Assembly: GCA_018304425.1 (NCBI GenBank)
Contig: JAGVWE010000002.1
Span: forward strand, 186,001 to 250,000
Direction: 5' to 3'
DNA: 64,000 nt
Origin: Candidatus Iainarchaeum sp.
GTDB lineage: Archaea > Iainarchaeota > Iainarchaeia > Iainarchaeales > UBA10219
The position numbers and the translations under genes are program-made. Below, piece after piece: positions 32,200-40,903 of the stretch (position 1 is its first letter; each line of letters starts with the position of its first letter). The notes beneath the pieces are model-generated. The model was not told the origin of the DNA and did no database searches. It saw nothing but the letters and a program-made list of their open reading frames with translations.

Positions 32200-32332
32200 T
32201 GAAATCACGCAAGAACCCCGGCCGGGCCTTTGCAAGGCTCAGGACGTACAAGCCCACGATTACCGCGATGACGAGGAGCAAGGCCAGCAAGAGCAAGACC
32301 TCCATGGATGACTGGGCTTTCTGGTCGCTCAA
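32189..32332 (-). CDS. Very small class III signal peptide protein (47 aa)
   Basis: TTG 32332 overlaps the TadC stop (TTGA) and opens a 47-codon gene: a leader with SDQKAQSSMEVLLLLALLL, matching the class III Q-x-S-x-E pattern, then helix (VIAVIVGLYVLSL) and a short tail ending LRDFNVS. The stop TGA lies inside the first codons of the following pilin gene. The signal peptide, the coupling at both ends and the lack of any gap make it credible despite its small size. Confidence 0.7.
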   Translation of the reverse strand: MSDQKAQSSMEVLLLLALLLVIAVIVGLYVLSLAKARPGFLRDFNVS

Positions 32333-33231
32333 ACGATTCCCCCGATCAACGCCTTGCCAAGGGCCTTGGAAAGGGCGTATACCCCGAACGCGATGAACAA
32401 TAGGATTGGCAGATATATAATGCTTTTGCCTGGCCGGCCCTCCCGCATCAGGGAAACCATGACGCTGGTGGCCAGGATCTCGATGAACAGGTATGCTTCA
32501 ATGAGGAGGGAAATGAGGGCCGTGGCCTGGACGGACTGCGCGAGCACTTCGGCTGGAACGGAGCCTGCCGCAGCCCCGGAGAGCACGCCCAGGATGGTGG
32601 ACACGAACCCGAAAATGAGGGGCGCGACGAATGCCGCGGCCGTCACCAGCAACATGGACTGCATCAGGGTGCTTGACTTGCGCTCGCGGTTGATGCGCTG
32701 CATGGCGCGCAGGTCCTCCGCGATGTCATCCAAGACCTCAGCGAGGCCAGCACCGCTGCGCACGGATTCCACGACCAGGGAAACCGTGCGCTTGACCAGG
32801 GTCGAGTCAACCGAGTCGGCAAAGGACTTCATGGCGGTTTCGAAGTTCTCGCCTTCCTCGAGTTTCCGCACGACCTGGGCGAACCCGGTCTGGAGGGGGC
32901 CATGCCCGGAAACCACTATCTCGCGGAGGCTGGACTCATACGTCGAACCCGCTTTCAGGGTGTCGCTCATCTGCTTGAGGGCATCCACCAGCGAGGCCTC
33001 GACGGACTCGATGCGCTTGACGGCCTGGAAGTAGGGGAAGCCGATGCAGAGGTCGGCGAGCACGACGAACAAGAGCACGGCGAGACGCGCATCCACCGGA
33101 AAAACGAGGAAGGCGGCGGCCGCTGAAACCAGCAAGGACAACAGAATCCAGGCCACGGCGTTGAACCGGAACCCCGAGTGCCGCAGGTACTTGGAATAGC
33201 GTTCGAGCAGGGTTTGGGGAGAGGAGGGCAT
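32329..33231 (-). CDS. TadC/FlaJ-type pilus assembly membrane protein 2
   Basis: The 300-residue type II secretion F-domain protein has two N-terminal helices (about 28-48 and 50-68), a long cytoplasmic four-helix domain (about 75-195: ESVEASLVDALKQMSDTLKA; LAEVLDDIAEDLRAMQRINR) and C-terminal helices (about 200-220, 240-260, 275-295). It forms the inner-membrane platform on which the ATPase at 34396 acts. It lies four bases after the first TadC gene and overlaps the small pilin start. Confidence 0.88.
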   Translation of the reverse strand: MPSSPQTLLERYSKYLRHSGFRFNAVAWILLSLLVSAAAAFLVFPVDARLAVLLFVVLADLCIGFPYFQAVKRIESVEASLVDALKQMSDTLKAGSTYESSLREIVVSGHGPLQTGFAQVVRKLEEGENFETAMKSFADSVDSTLVKRTVSLVVESVRSGAGLAEVLDDIAEDLRAMQRINRERKSSTLMQSMLLVTAAAFVAPLIFGFVSTILGVLSGAAAGSVPAEVLAQSVQATALISLLIEAYLFIEILATSVMVSLMREGRPGKSIIYLPILLFIAFGVYALSKALGKALIGGIV

Positions 33232-33234
33232 GCA

Positions 33235-34389
33235 TTACACCTTGGGCTGGGAGTAAACAAGGTAAGCGATTAGGTATAACAACAGCACGGGCAACGCGAC
33301 GAGGAACGCGAAGGCCATGGCCTCTGGGGAAAGCACGGCCGCCCCGACCCCGATGGGGGCGTTGGTGATGCCGGCAATGATGGCGATGAACACCGGCAAG
33401 ACCACGGCGGTGACGATGAAGATGACGCCGAAGAAATTCATTTTCTCGGAAAAGTCGCGGGTGCGCATCCGCAACTCAAAGGAAACGTCTTCCGCTATCT
33501 GGCTCATGGCCTCCGAGAGGTTGCCGCCCATGCGCAGCGCGCGGTTGACGTGGAGGAGAGCGCGACGCAATGCCGTGGACTGGGTGCGGCGCGCGAACCG
33601 CTCGATGGCGTCCTTCGTCTCGGCGCCTTCCTCGATTTCGTTGACGGTCCGGGAAAATTCCTCGCTCAGCACGCCATAGTCCGCCGCCGCAATGTCCTGG
33701 AAGGACTTGTACAAGCCAACGCCCGTGTGCAACTGGGTGGCCATCTGGCGCAAGGCAAAGGGGAGTTCCCCGCTCGCCTGTTCCCCGCGTTTGATTGCCA
33801 GGGCCTTCGGCAGGGACAGGAAGGTCAGGGCCGCGGCCAGGAAGACGACGAGCGTGGAAAGGATGACGGCCAAGGCCTTGGCCTGGAATTCGGCCTGCCA
33901 GGGGACGGCGAAATACGCGGAGACCAGCAGGGCTAGCAGCCCGGCCAAGAACGAGGCCGCAGAAACCAGCACCATGAACTGTTTTTGGGTGAGCGGGAGG
34001 CCCGCGCTCGACAAGAAGTAACCCGTGTCCCGGGCCTGGGGCAGGCTGGACAAAACGAAGTCAATGGAAGCCGTTACGGGCCGGCATAAGAGGTAGAACC
34101 GCGCCAGGAAGCGGTCAAAGAAGTGCCTGGATTCCAGGAGCCAGGGAATGGCCTGGAATTCGAGTGCCTGGGTTCCGGCAATGCCTTCCCGGAGCACGCC
34201 GAGTTTTCCTTCCACGGCGGCTTCCTCGCCGAAAGCCATGCCCTGGGCGGCATACTTTTTCTTGATGTTCTCCACCAACCGGTCCACGGCAGGCAAAACG
34301 GTTTCAGGTTCGTCCCTGGCCGGTGCGGTGCCCTGCCTGGGCGCGCGCTGTTCCACGATTTTCTTCTTCAACTCGCTCAAGTCGGCCAT
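33235..34389 (-). CDS. TadC/FlaJ-type pilus assembly membrane protein 1
   Basis: The 384 residues include an N-terminal soluble extension (about 1-120, KKKIVEQRAPRQG), paired helices at about 140-200, the T2SF cytoplasmic domain (SGELPFALRQMATQLHTGVG; RFARRTQSTALRRALLHVNR) and C-terminal helices to 380. It pairs with the second F-domain protein at 32329, as in many archaeal pilus operons that carry two such subunits. It starts 6 bases after the secretion ATPase stop. Confidence 0.88.
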   Translation of the reverse strand: MADLSELKKKIVEQRAPRQGTAPARDEPETVLPAVDRLVENIKKKYAAQGMAFGEEAAVEGKLGVLREGIAGTQALEFQAIPWLLESRHFFDRFLARFYLLCRPVTASIDFVLSSLPQARDTGYFLSSAGLPLTQKQFMVLVSAASFLAGLLALLVSAYFAVPWQAEFQAKALAVILSTLVVFLAAALTFLSLPKALAIKRGEQASGELPFALRQMATQLHTGVGLYKSFQDIAAADYGVLSEEFSRTVNEIEEGAETKDAIERFARRTQSTALRRALLHVNRALRMGGNLSEAMSQIAEDVSFELRMRTRDFSEKMNFFGVIFIVTAVVLPVFIAIIAGITNAPIGVGAAVLSPEAMAFAFLVALPVLLLYLIAYLVYSQPKV

Positions 34390-34395
34390 TCAAAC

Positions 34396-36033
34396 CTACT
34401 CTCTTTGCCTTCGCGTCAACAGGAAGTCCTGGCACCGCTTGGAGACCTCTGCAATGCCGCGCACGCCCTGCCGGGCGAGGCTCGCAAGGAAGGTGGCACG
34501 GTCCGCCAACTCGGCATCCAATTGCTTGCGGTTGAAGGCGCTGAACTTCTCGAGTTCTCGCAGGAAGCTGATGGGCGTGGGCGTGCGCCTGAAAGAATCG
34601 CTCGCGGCATCCCACTCGAAAACGGTTTGCGTGGTGGTTCGGCCTTCGAGGACGCCCAGGACTTCCGCGACTTCCGTGACGCGGCGGATGGTTCCCTTCT
34701 TCTTGTCGTGGATGCGGTGCTCGATTACCACGAAGTCAAGGCCGGAAAGCATGACCTCGGGGACGCTCATGGGCGGGCTCGTGATGCGGACGATGGCTTC
34801 CTTGGGCGAGTTCGCGTGAACCGTTCCCATCGAGCCCCGGTGCCCGGTGTTCATGGCCGTGAACAGGGAAAAGGCTTCCTCGTGCCTCACTTCCCCAACG
34901 ATGATGCGGTCGGGGCGCATGCGCAACGCGTTCTTGGTGAGGATGTCCAAGGCCAGCTCCCCCGTGCCCTCCAAGCCAGGGGGCCTGGCTTCCAAGCGCA
35001 CCCAGTGCATCAGCGGCAGGGCGAGTTCCGCCGTGTCCTCAATCGAGACAATGCGTTCCCGGGCCGGGATGAACGAGGCCAAGACGTTCAAGGTCGTGGT
35101 CTTCCCCGAACCCGTGCCCCCTGCAATCAGGATGTTGGCCGGCTTCACGCCCAGGCCCTCGACGCACAACCAGAAAAAGGCCGCGAGCCCCGCATCCACC
35201 GTGCCCAAGCGAATCAAGTCCACAATAGAGTACGGGTCTTCCCGGAACTTCCGGATGGTCAACGTGGAACCGTCCACGCTGGCCGGGGGAATGGTGGCGT
35301 TGACCCGGCTCCCGTCCGGGAGGCGCGCGTCCAGCAACGGGCTCGAAATGTCCACTCTTCGCCCGACCTGCCGCGCGATTTTGCTGATCAGGTCCTGGAC
35401 TTCGTTGTCATTGTAGAACTCGATGTTGGTCAACATCATCTCGTGGTCGCGGTGGTAGACGTAGACCGGTTTCTGGGGCCCGATGACCATGATTTCTTCG
35501 AGGCGGTCGTCGCGGACCAAGGAATCGATGATGCCGTAGCCCACCATTTCCCGGACAACCGCTTCGGCGTAGAAGCCATAGCGGTGCTCCGGAATCTTCA
35601 GCTCGGGCGAAGCCCGCAGGATTTCCATGACCTTCTGGTAGTAGACGTTGCGGCGTTCTTCCGCGTCCCGGATGCGGTACGGGGAAACGCTGATGAGCCT
35701 CGTCGCGGCCTCCTTGATGGTGTTGATGACGGCTTTCTCGGCTGCGGTGGGACGCGGGACCGGGACCTGGTAGTAAAGCATGGGCTCGCCGGCCACCCGG
35801 TAAACCGTTACCTCGCCATATTTTTCGACCACGGTTTTCTTGGCCTGCTCGAAGGCAGCGGTTGCCACGGGCCTGGCCCTGGCGGCGGCCTCGGCAGTGG
35901 TCCCGACCACAACCGGTTCAGGGCCTGACTCCAAGGGGATGTCGGCTTCCGCCGTCTTCCCCGCCGGTGCCGGCGCATCCCGGGCCCGCTTTTCCTTGGC
36001 CCGCTCAATCATTTCATTCAAGTAGTCAGCCAC
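34396..36033 (-). CDS. Type IV pilus/type II secretion ATPase (TadA/GspE family)
   Basis: From GTG 36033 (VADYLNEMIERAK) the protein is 545 residues. Visible are the N-terminal domain (EHRYGFYAEAVVREMVGYGI; DDRLEEIMVIGPQKPVYVY), Walker A GGTGSGKTTTL near residue 300, Asp box SIEDTAELALP, Walker B-type RPDRIIVGEVRHEEAF and the His box MGTVHANSPKEAI. It powers pilus assembly through the two TadC proteins. The frame is open to 36186, but a TATA (TTTAAATTACTTAAAT, minus) about 25-35 bases upstream supports the GTG start as leaderless head of the operon. Confidence 0.92.
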   Translation of the reverse strand: MADYLNEMIERAKEKRARDAPAPAGKTAEADIPLESGPEPVVVGTTAEAAARARPVATAAFEQAKKTVVEKYGEVTVYRVAGEPMLYYQVPVPRPTAAEKAVINTIKEAATRLISVSPYRIRDAEERRNVYYQKVMEILRASPELKIPEHRYGFYAEAVVREMVGYGIIDSLVRDDRLEEIMVIGPQKPVYVYHRDHEMMLTNIEFYNDNEVQDLISKIARQVGRRVDISSPLLDARLPDGSRVNATIPPASVDGSTLTIRKFREDPYSIVDLIRLGTVDAGLAAFFWLCVEGLGVKPANILIAGGTGSGKTTTLNVLASFIPARERIVSIEDTAELALPLMHWVRLEARPPGLEGTGELALDILTKNALRMRPDRIIVGEVRHEEAFSLFTAMNTGHRGSMGTVHANSPKEAIVRITSPPMSVPEVMLSGLDFVVIEHRIHDKKKGTIRRVTEVAEVLGVLEGRTTTQTVFEWDAASDSFRRTPTPISFLRELEKFSAFNRKQLDAELADRATFLASLARQGVRGIAEVSKRCQDFLLTRRQRE

Positions 36034-36133
36034 GCCCAAAACCCCGTGAAATAAGGGATTTAAGTAATTTAAACCCATTGGCGGGAAGGAAAAAAGCGAT
36101 AATCCTATTAAGGGGGAGAAAAGAGATACTACC

Positions 36134-37126
36134 ATGGCCACGGCCTCCGAATTGGTGGCGGCTGGCTTCAGCCCCGAAGCCGCCAAACGGATTCTGGAAA
36201 GACGTCATGCCAGTTTCAAGAGCTTGTCTGCCACGGAACTCGACCACTGGCTGAACCAGGCGGCAAAAACCTATGGCGTGGCGCGTGCCGCCATTGTCCA
36301 TGCATGCGTAGCCTACCCGGAGTTCACCGGCCTCAATCATGAGCGCGTGCTCCGAGACATTGAACAAGCATACGGAGCAGACCGGGAACGAGCGGCAAAG
36401 CTCGTGATGCAAGTGCCGCGGTTCGCCAGCGTGAACCATGCAAAGGCCCGGCAAAAGGTGGAAGAAGGCCTGAAACTTACCCCGGAAAACGCCGCCAAGC
36501 TCGTGCTAAGCTGCCCGGCACTGGCGGGCTTTGATGTAAAAGGAAGGTTAGCCTCCCTAAGACGGGCGCTCGGCGTTACTTTGGAGCAGGCGCTGAAAAT
36601 GGTGCTGACACAGCCGTCCTTGCTGGGACGCAACCCGGAACGGTTGAAGCATCGCATCACCCGATTCGCTGACCTGCTCCAGGTTGACTTCGAAAGCCTC
36701 GTGAAACTTCTTGAGAAAGCCCCCCGGTTGGCGTCCCTTTCCAGCCGACGTCACGTCGCTGCCTGGGAAGCCGCGCGGAACGCCGTGCAGCGCTTGAACG
36801 ATGTGCGTCAAGCGAGAGGCGAAGTGCCCTATGTACCAAGCACCGGCGAGTTACTGGAAATTTACGCCAAATACTACCCGCTGACCCCCTACCCGATTAG
36901 GGGGCTGCGACGAGGAGAGGACTGGATAAAACGCCGCATCGTCCAGGCAGGCCAGGAAAAACGCAGCACCCGCGCACGACGCGCTCGCACGGCTGCATTC
37001 AGGAAAGCGATGCCCAGCAACCGCACGGCACGCATGCTGCGGTTCTTGCACAAGAAGCCAAGCCCTTTCGGGCGCCGCGTCGAAGGAACCCTGAAACGAA
37101 AACTGCGCCTGGCTAGAGCCGCGTAA
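36134..37126 (+). CDS. mTERF-like helical-repeat protein
   Basis: The 330-residue protein has tandem helical repeats of about 35 residues with the mTERF signature of proline after a helix: VHACVAYPEFTGLNHERVLR, LVMQVPRFASVNHAKARQKV, LVLSCPALAGFDVKGRLASL, MVLTQPSLLGRNPERLKHRI and LLEKAPRLASLSSRRHVAAW. mTERF proteins bind organellar nucleic acids in eukaryotes. A Lys/Arg-rich C terminus (KRSTRARRARTAAFRKAM) supports nucleic-acid binding. Assignment is by pattern; another alpha-solenoid family is possible. It is divergent from the pilus operon and overlaps the NUDIX gene end. Confidence 0.6.
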   Translation: MATASELVAAGFSPEAAKRILERRHASFKSLSATELDHWLNQAAKTYGVARAAIVHACVAYPEFTGLNHERVLRDIEQAYGADRERAAKLVMQVPRFASVNHAKARQKVEEGLKLTPENAAKLVLSCPALAGFDVKGRLASLRRALGVTLEQALKMVLTQPSLLGRNPERLKHRITRFADLLQVDFESLVKLLEKAPRLASLSSRRHVAAWEAARNAVQRLNDVRQARGEVPYVPSTGELLEIYAKYYPLTPYPIRGLRRGEDWIKRRIVQAGQEKRSTRARRARTAAFRKAMPSNRTARMLRFLHKKPSPFGRRVEGTLKRKLRLARAA

Positions 37127-37523
37127 GCGCGGCCTGCACGATTTCCCGGTGGTCGAAGCCCATCTTGGCGGGCAGCTTCTTGAGCGGGAACCACTTTATC
37201 TCGGAGGCCTCCTCCTTGCAGAGGGTCAGCTTGCCCCCAACGGGGGCGCAGAGGAACGCCACGGCCACGGTTCCCCGCGGGTCGCGTTTCGGGCTCGAGA
37301 AGACGCCGATGAACGACTTGATTTTCACGCGCAGGCCGGTCTCCTCCCGCGACTCCCGGACAACCGCTTGCTCGACGGTTTCACGCTTTTCCACGCGGCC
37401 GCCGGGCACCACCCAGCAGCCGTTCCACGGATAGCGGTTACGGCGCATGAGCAGGACTTTGCCTTGCTTGACAACGACGGCATCGACCGCCACGGTGCGG
37501 TAACGCTCGTTCATTCGCGGCAT
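37113..37523 (-). CDS. NUDIX hydrolase (MutT-like)
   Basis: The 136-residue enzyme has a complete Nudix box, G-x5-E-x7-REETGL, within VPGGRVEKRETVEQAV followed by VRESREETGLRV (about 38-65). Start YRTVAVDAVVVKQGKVLLMRR and WNGCWVVPGG are typical of 8-oxo-dGTP/ADP-ribose type members. It would clear oxidised or excess nucleotides. It starts six bases after the thrS stop and is probably co-transcribed with it. ATG 37514 (MNERYRTVAV) is an alternative start. Confidence 0.88.
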   Translation of the reverse strand: MPRMNERYRTVAVDAVVVKQGKVLLMRRNRYPWNGCWVVPGGRVEKRETVEQAVVRESREETGLRVKIKSFIGVFSSPKRDPRGTVAVAFLCAPVGGKLTLCKEEASEIKWFPLKKLPAKMGFDHREIVQAALTRL

Positions 37524-37528
37524 GGGAA

Positions 37529-39439
37529 TCAGCTTAGTTTCCGTTCGCGGATTTCGGCCAGAAGCCGATCCAGGAAATGCTGGACTTTCAGGGTCTCCAG
37601 CTTGCCGGCGCGGTCGCGGACCGTGACCGTGCCTTCCTTGGCCTCCTTTTCGCCGACGACGAGGATGTAGGGGATTTTTTCGAGTTGAGCAGCGCGGACC
37701 TTGTAGGGAACCGTTTCATGCTTTCGGTCGACGTCGCATCGGACCATGTTCTGGCGGAACAACTTCATGAGCTTGTCCGCGTCCTTGAAGTAGTCCTGTC
37801 CCACGGGAACAATGCGCACCTGGATGGGCGACAACCAGACCGGGAAGGCTCCCGCAAAGTGCTCGGTGAGCACGCCCAAAAAGCGTTCCACGCTGCCCAA
37901 AATCGTGCGGTGGTTGATGACCGGCCTATGCTCTTTGTCGTCCGAGCCGATGTAGGAGAGGTCAAAGCGTTCCGGCATCTGGAAGTCCAACTGGATGGTG
38001 CCACACTGCCAGGTTCGGCCAATGGCGTCCTTCAAGTGGAGGTCGATTTTGGGGCCGTAGAAGGCGCCATCGCCTGGATTGATTTTGTACGAAACCTTGT
38101 TGTCCTCCAAGGCCTTCTTCAGGGTGGCCTCGGCTTTCTCCCAGAGCTTGGGGTCTCCCATGGACTTCTCGGGCCGCGTGGAGAGCTCCACGTGGTAACT
38201 GAAACCGAAGGTCTTGTACACGCGGTCACACAATTGCAGCAACTCCTGGATGATGTCCTCCATCTGGTCCTCGGTGTGGTAGATGTGGGCGTCGTCTTGC
38301 ACGAACTTCCGCACCCGGAAGAGCCCGTTCAGCACCCCGGAGAGCTCGTGGCGGTGGACGAGGCCGAACTCCGCCAGCTTGAGGGGCAGGTCACGGTAGC
38401 TGCGCCGCTTGGTGCGGTAAATGATGGTGCTGGGCGGGCAGTTCATGGGCTTCAACGCGAAGTCCTCTTCGTCGATTTCCAGGCAATACATGTTCTGCTT
38501 GTAATGCTCCCAGTGCCCGGAGGTCTTCCACAAGGTGTTGCGCAAGACGATGGGCGTGTTCACGAAATCGTAGTTGAGCTGGAACAACTGCTCGGACATG
38601 AACTTGATGAGCTCGTTGTACATGGCCATGCCCTTGCCGTGCATGAACACGCTGCCCGGGCTCTCCGCGTGCATGCTCCACAAGTCGAGTTCCTTGCCGA
38701 GCTTCATGTGGTTGCGTTTCTCGGCTTCCACGCGTACGTGCAGCCACTGCTCGAGTTCCTTTTTCTCGAAGAAACTGATGCCGTAAATGCGTTGGAGGGA
38801 AGCGTTCTTCTGGTCGGCGCGCCAATAGGAACTGGAAGCCTTCAACACCTTGAAGGCGCCGATGCGGCCCGTGCTGGGAAGGTGCGGCCCGCGGCACAAG
38901 TCCACGAAGTGCTCGCCCTGGCTGTAAAACGAAATCTTTTCCCCGGTGGGAAGCTCGTTGATCAACTCGGTCTTGTACTTGTTGCCCTTCTCGCGCTTGA
39001 GGGCCTCGGCCTTGCTGACCTCGACCCGCTTGAAGGGCTGGTCGGCTTTCACGATTTCGGCCATCTTGGCCTCGATTTTCTGGAAGTCCTCGGGCGTGAA
39101 CGGCCGGGGCATGTCGAAGTCATAGTAAAAGCCTTCCTCGATGGTGGGGCCAATGGTTATCTTGACTTCAGGGAACAACGTTTTCACGGCCTCGGCCATG
39201 ACGTGCGCGGTGGAATGCCACAAAAATTCCTTGTAGTCCTTGGACTTGGGAGTGATGACTTCAAAGGCGCCGGAAACCGAAAGCGGCCGGTGCAGGTCGA
39301 GGAGTTCCTGGTCGAGCTTGACGCCGACCGCGGCCTTGGCCAGGCCCTCGCCAATGGACTTGGCTACTTCGAAGCCGGTCGTGCCAGGCTTGAACTTGTG
39401 CTTGGAGGCATCCGGGAAGGTTAACTCAATGCCAGGCAT
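37529..39439 (-). CDS. thrS: Threonyl-tRNA synthetase, bacterial/eukaryal-type architecture
   Basis: The 636-residue enzyme has an N-terminal TGS domain (1-62), the N2 editing domain (about 70-240, HSTAHVMAEAV with HxxxH and FVDLCRGPHLPSTG), a class II core (MNCPPSTII zinc Cys; RHELSGVLNGLFRVRKFVQD motif 2; HRTILGSVERFLG motif 3) and a C-terminal anticodon domain (about 535-636). Many archaea use a different editing domain, so this layout indicates bacterial-type ThrRS. A leaderless-type promoter lies upstream at about 39460. Confidence 0.95.
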   Translation of the reverse strand: MPGIELTFPDASKHKFKPGTTGFEVAKSIGEGLAKAAVGVKLDQELLDLHRPLSVSGAFEVITPKSKDYKEFLWHSTAHVMAEAVKTLFPEVKITIGPTIEEGFYYDFDMPRPFTPEDFQKIEAKMAEIVKADQPFKRVEVSKAEALKREKGNKYKTELINELPTGEKISFYSQGEHFVDLCRGPHLPSTGRIGAFKVLKASSSYWRADQKNASLQRIYGISFFEKKELEQWLHVRVEAEKRNHMKLGKELDLWSMHAESPGSVFMHGKGMAMYNELIKFMSEQLFQLNYDFVNTPIVLRNTLWKTSGHWEHYKQNMYCLEIDEEDFALKPMNCPPSTIIYRTKRRSYRDLPLKLAEFGLVHRHELSGVLNGLFRVRKFVQDDAHIYHTEDQMEDIIQELLQLCDRVYKTFGFSYHVELSTRPEKSMGDPKLWEKAEATLKKALEDNKVSYKINPGDGAFYGPKIDLHLKDAIGRTWQCGTIQLDFQMPERFDLSYIGSDDKEHRPVINHRTILGSVERFLGVLTEHFAGAFPVWLSPIQVRIVPVGQDYFKDADKLMKLFRQNMVRCDVDRKHETVPYKVRAAQLEKIPYILVVGEKEAKEGTVTVRDRAGKLETLKVQHFLDRLLAEIRERKLS

Positions 39440-39667
39440 ACGCTATTCCTCCAGTACGAGAGAAGTTAAAAACCGTTGGTAGGGGAAAGGCAACCGGCGG
39501 GCTAAAAAGAACGAGGAAAACGATTTCACCGACGAGTTTCTGAATCCCTTCTATGCATGGAACATATATTGGCGCTGACCTTGCTTAAATTCGTTTCGGG
39601 GCAGCGGATTTGGCACCGGAAACCCGGCCCCCGCAGGCATTTAAACCCTCACCCCCCCTATTCTCGT

Positions 39668-40903
39668 ATGATATCGCCCCAGCTCTGCGTGCGGTGCAAG
39701 GGAAGGCTCTGGTGCGGGCCCAAGTGCTTCATCCTCGAAAAGTTCGAGGCCCACCGGAAAGTCACGCGGAAGCTCGTGGGGAAGTTCTTCCAGGGCAGCA
39801 GCCCGCCCTCGGTGTTCGTGGGCTGGCACGGCTATCCAAAGGTAACCATTGCCCCGGTTTCGCCCCCGGAAATCCTGGACAACGCGGGGTTCATGGACGA
39901 GCCAGACCGGTGGTTTGGGTTGTCCACCGAGAAAATCGTGCAAATGCGTGAGACGCTCATCCAGAGCAAGAAACCCATCGACATCCACCAGGCCGCGAAC
40001 CCGGACTACAAGCTCATGGAAATCCAGGAAGTCGCGATGAGCGCCGAACCCCTCGACATCGAAGTCGAACTCGAGAAGGCACCCGAAGCCCGGCTGTCCT
40101 TCCAGGAAAGCGCGGCCCCCATCGGCATGAGCGCGCCCCTCAAGAAGTTCAAGTTGACCGACAACCCGAAAGTCCTCCCCAAGGTGGAGTACCTGGTGTC
40201 GGACAGCGAGGCCAAGTCGGGCACGGCTTTGCTGGAGTTGTACCGCGCCGGGGTCTCCGTGCACTCGCTGACCAAGCTGTTGTCCGCGGGCCTGCTCGGC
40301 GTGCAAAAGCGGCGTAAATTTGTTCCCACGCGGTGGAGCATAACGGCGGTCGACAGCAACGTCAGCAAGCAATTGGTGGACGAGAAAGTAAAGTTCTATC
40401 CCACCATCGACGAGTACCAATTGTTCCAGTCGCATTACCTGGACAACCACTTCTACGTCCTGCTCTTGCCGGAGAAGTGGTGCTTCGAGCAGTTGGAGAC
40501 CTGGGAGCCGGGCGGGGCCTGGGCGGTTAACGCCTCGGAACCCATCATCATGGCGGACTGGGAGGGCTATCGCGGGAGGAAGGACTATGCGGATGACGTG
40601 GCCGGAGCCTATTACTCGGCGCGTTTGGCGGTTGCCGAGCACCTGGTGAAGGAAAAGCGGCAAGCCGGCTGCATCGTGTTTCGCGAAATCGGGGAGGGGT
40701 ACAGTTTGCCTCTCGGGACCTGGCAGATACGCGAGAACGTCCGCAACGCCTTGAAGTATCCGCCCATGCGGTTCGGCGACTTCGCGTTGGTGCAGGCGTT
40801 CCTGGAAAAGAAGCTCAAGACGTCCTTCAAGGCCTACAAGGCCAAGTCCAAGTTGCTCGACAAGCTCACGAACCAAAGAAAACTCACGGCATGGTTGCAA
40901 TGA
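39668..40903 (+). CDS. nreA: NreA-type archaeal DNA repair protein
   Basis: From ATG 39668 the protein is 411 residues. The N-terminal zinc motif (Cys7, Cys10, Cys16, Cys20: LCVRCKGRLWCGPKC) and the SPPSVFVGWHGYPKV segment are hallmarks of the Nre family, archaeal proteins linked to repair of cross-links together with PCNA. The C terminus NQRKLTAWLQ fits the PCNA-binding QxxLxxWL motif. TATA (CATTTAAACC) lies about 25 bases upstream, ruling out the longer frame from 39557. The stop overlaps the following gene (ATGA). Confidence 0.88.
   Translation: MISPQLCVRCKGRLWCGPKCFILEKFEAHRKVTRKLVGKFFQGSSPPSVFVGWHGYPKVTIAPVSPPEILDNAGFMDEPDRWFGLSTEKIVQMRETLIQSKKPIDIHQAANPDYKLMEIQEVAMSAEPLDIEVELEKAPEARLSFQESAAPIGMSAPLKKFKLTDNPKVLPKVEYLVSDSEAKSGTALLELYRAGVSVHSLTKLLSAGLLGVQKRRKFVPTRWSITAVDSNVSKQLVDEKVKFYPTIDEYQLFQSHYLDNHFYVLLLPEKWCFEQLETWEPGGAWAVNASEPIIMADWEGYRGRKDYADDVAGAYYSARLAVAEHLVKEKRQAGCIVFREIGEGYSLPLGTWQIRENVRNALKYPPMRFGDFALVQAFLEKKLKTSFKAYKAKSKLLDKLTNQRKLTAWLQ

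Noticed and set aside
34123..35928. A 601-codon open frame antisense to the secretion ATPase
   Set aside because: Its translation is Arg/Gly/Asp-rich without motifs, while the opposite strand has all ATPase motifs.
37577..39424. A 615-codon open frame antisense to thrS
   Set aside because: Shadow of a clear synthetase gene; no promoter or ribosome site and no recognised motif.
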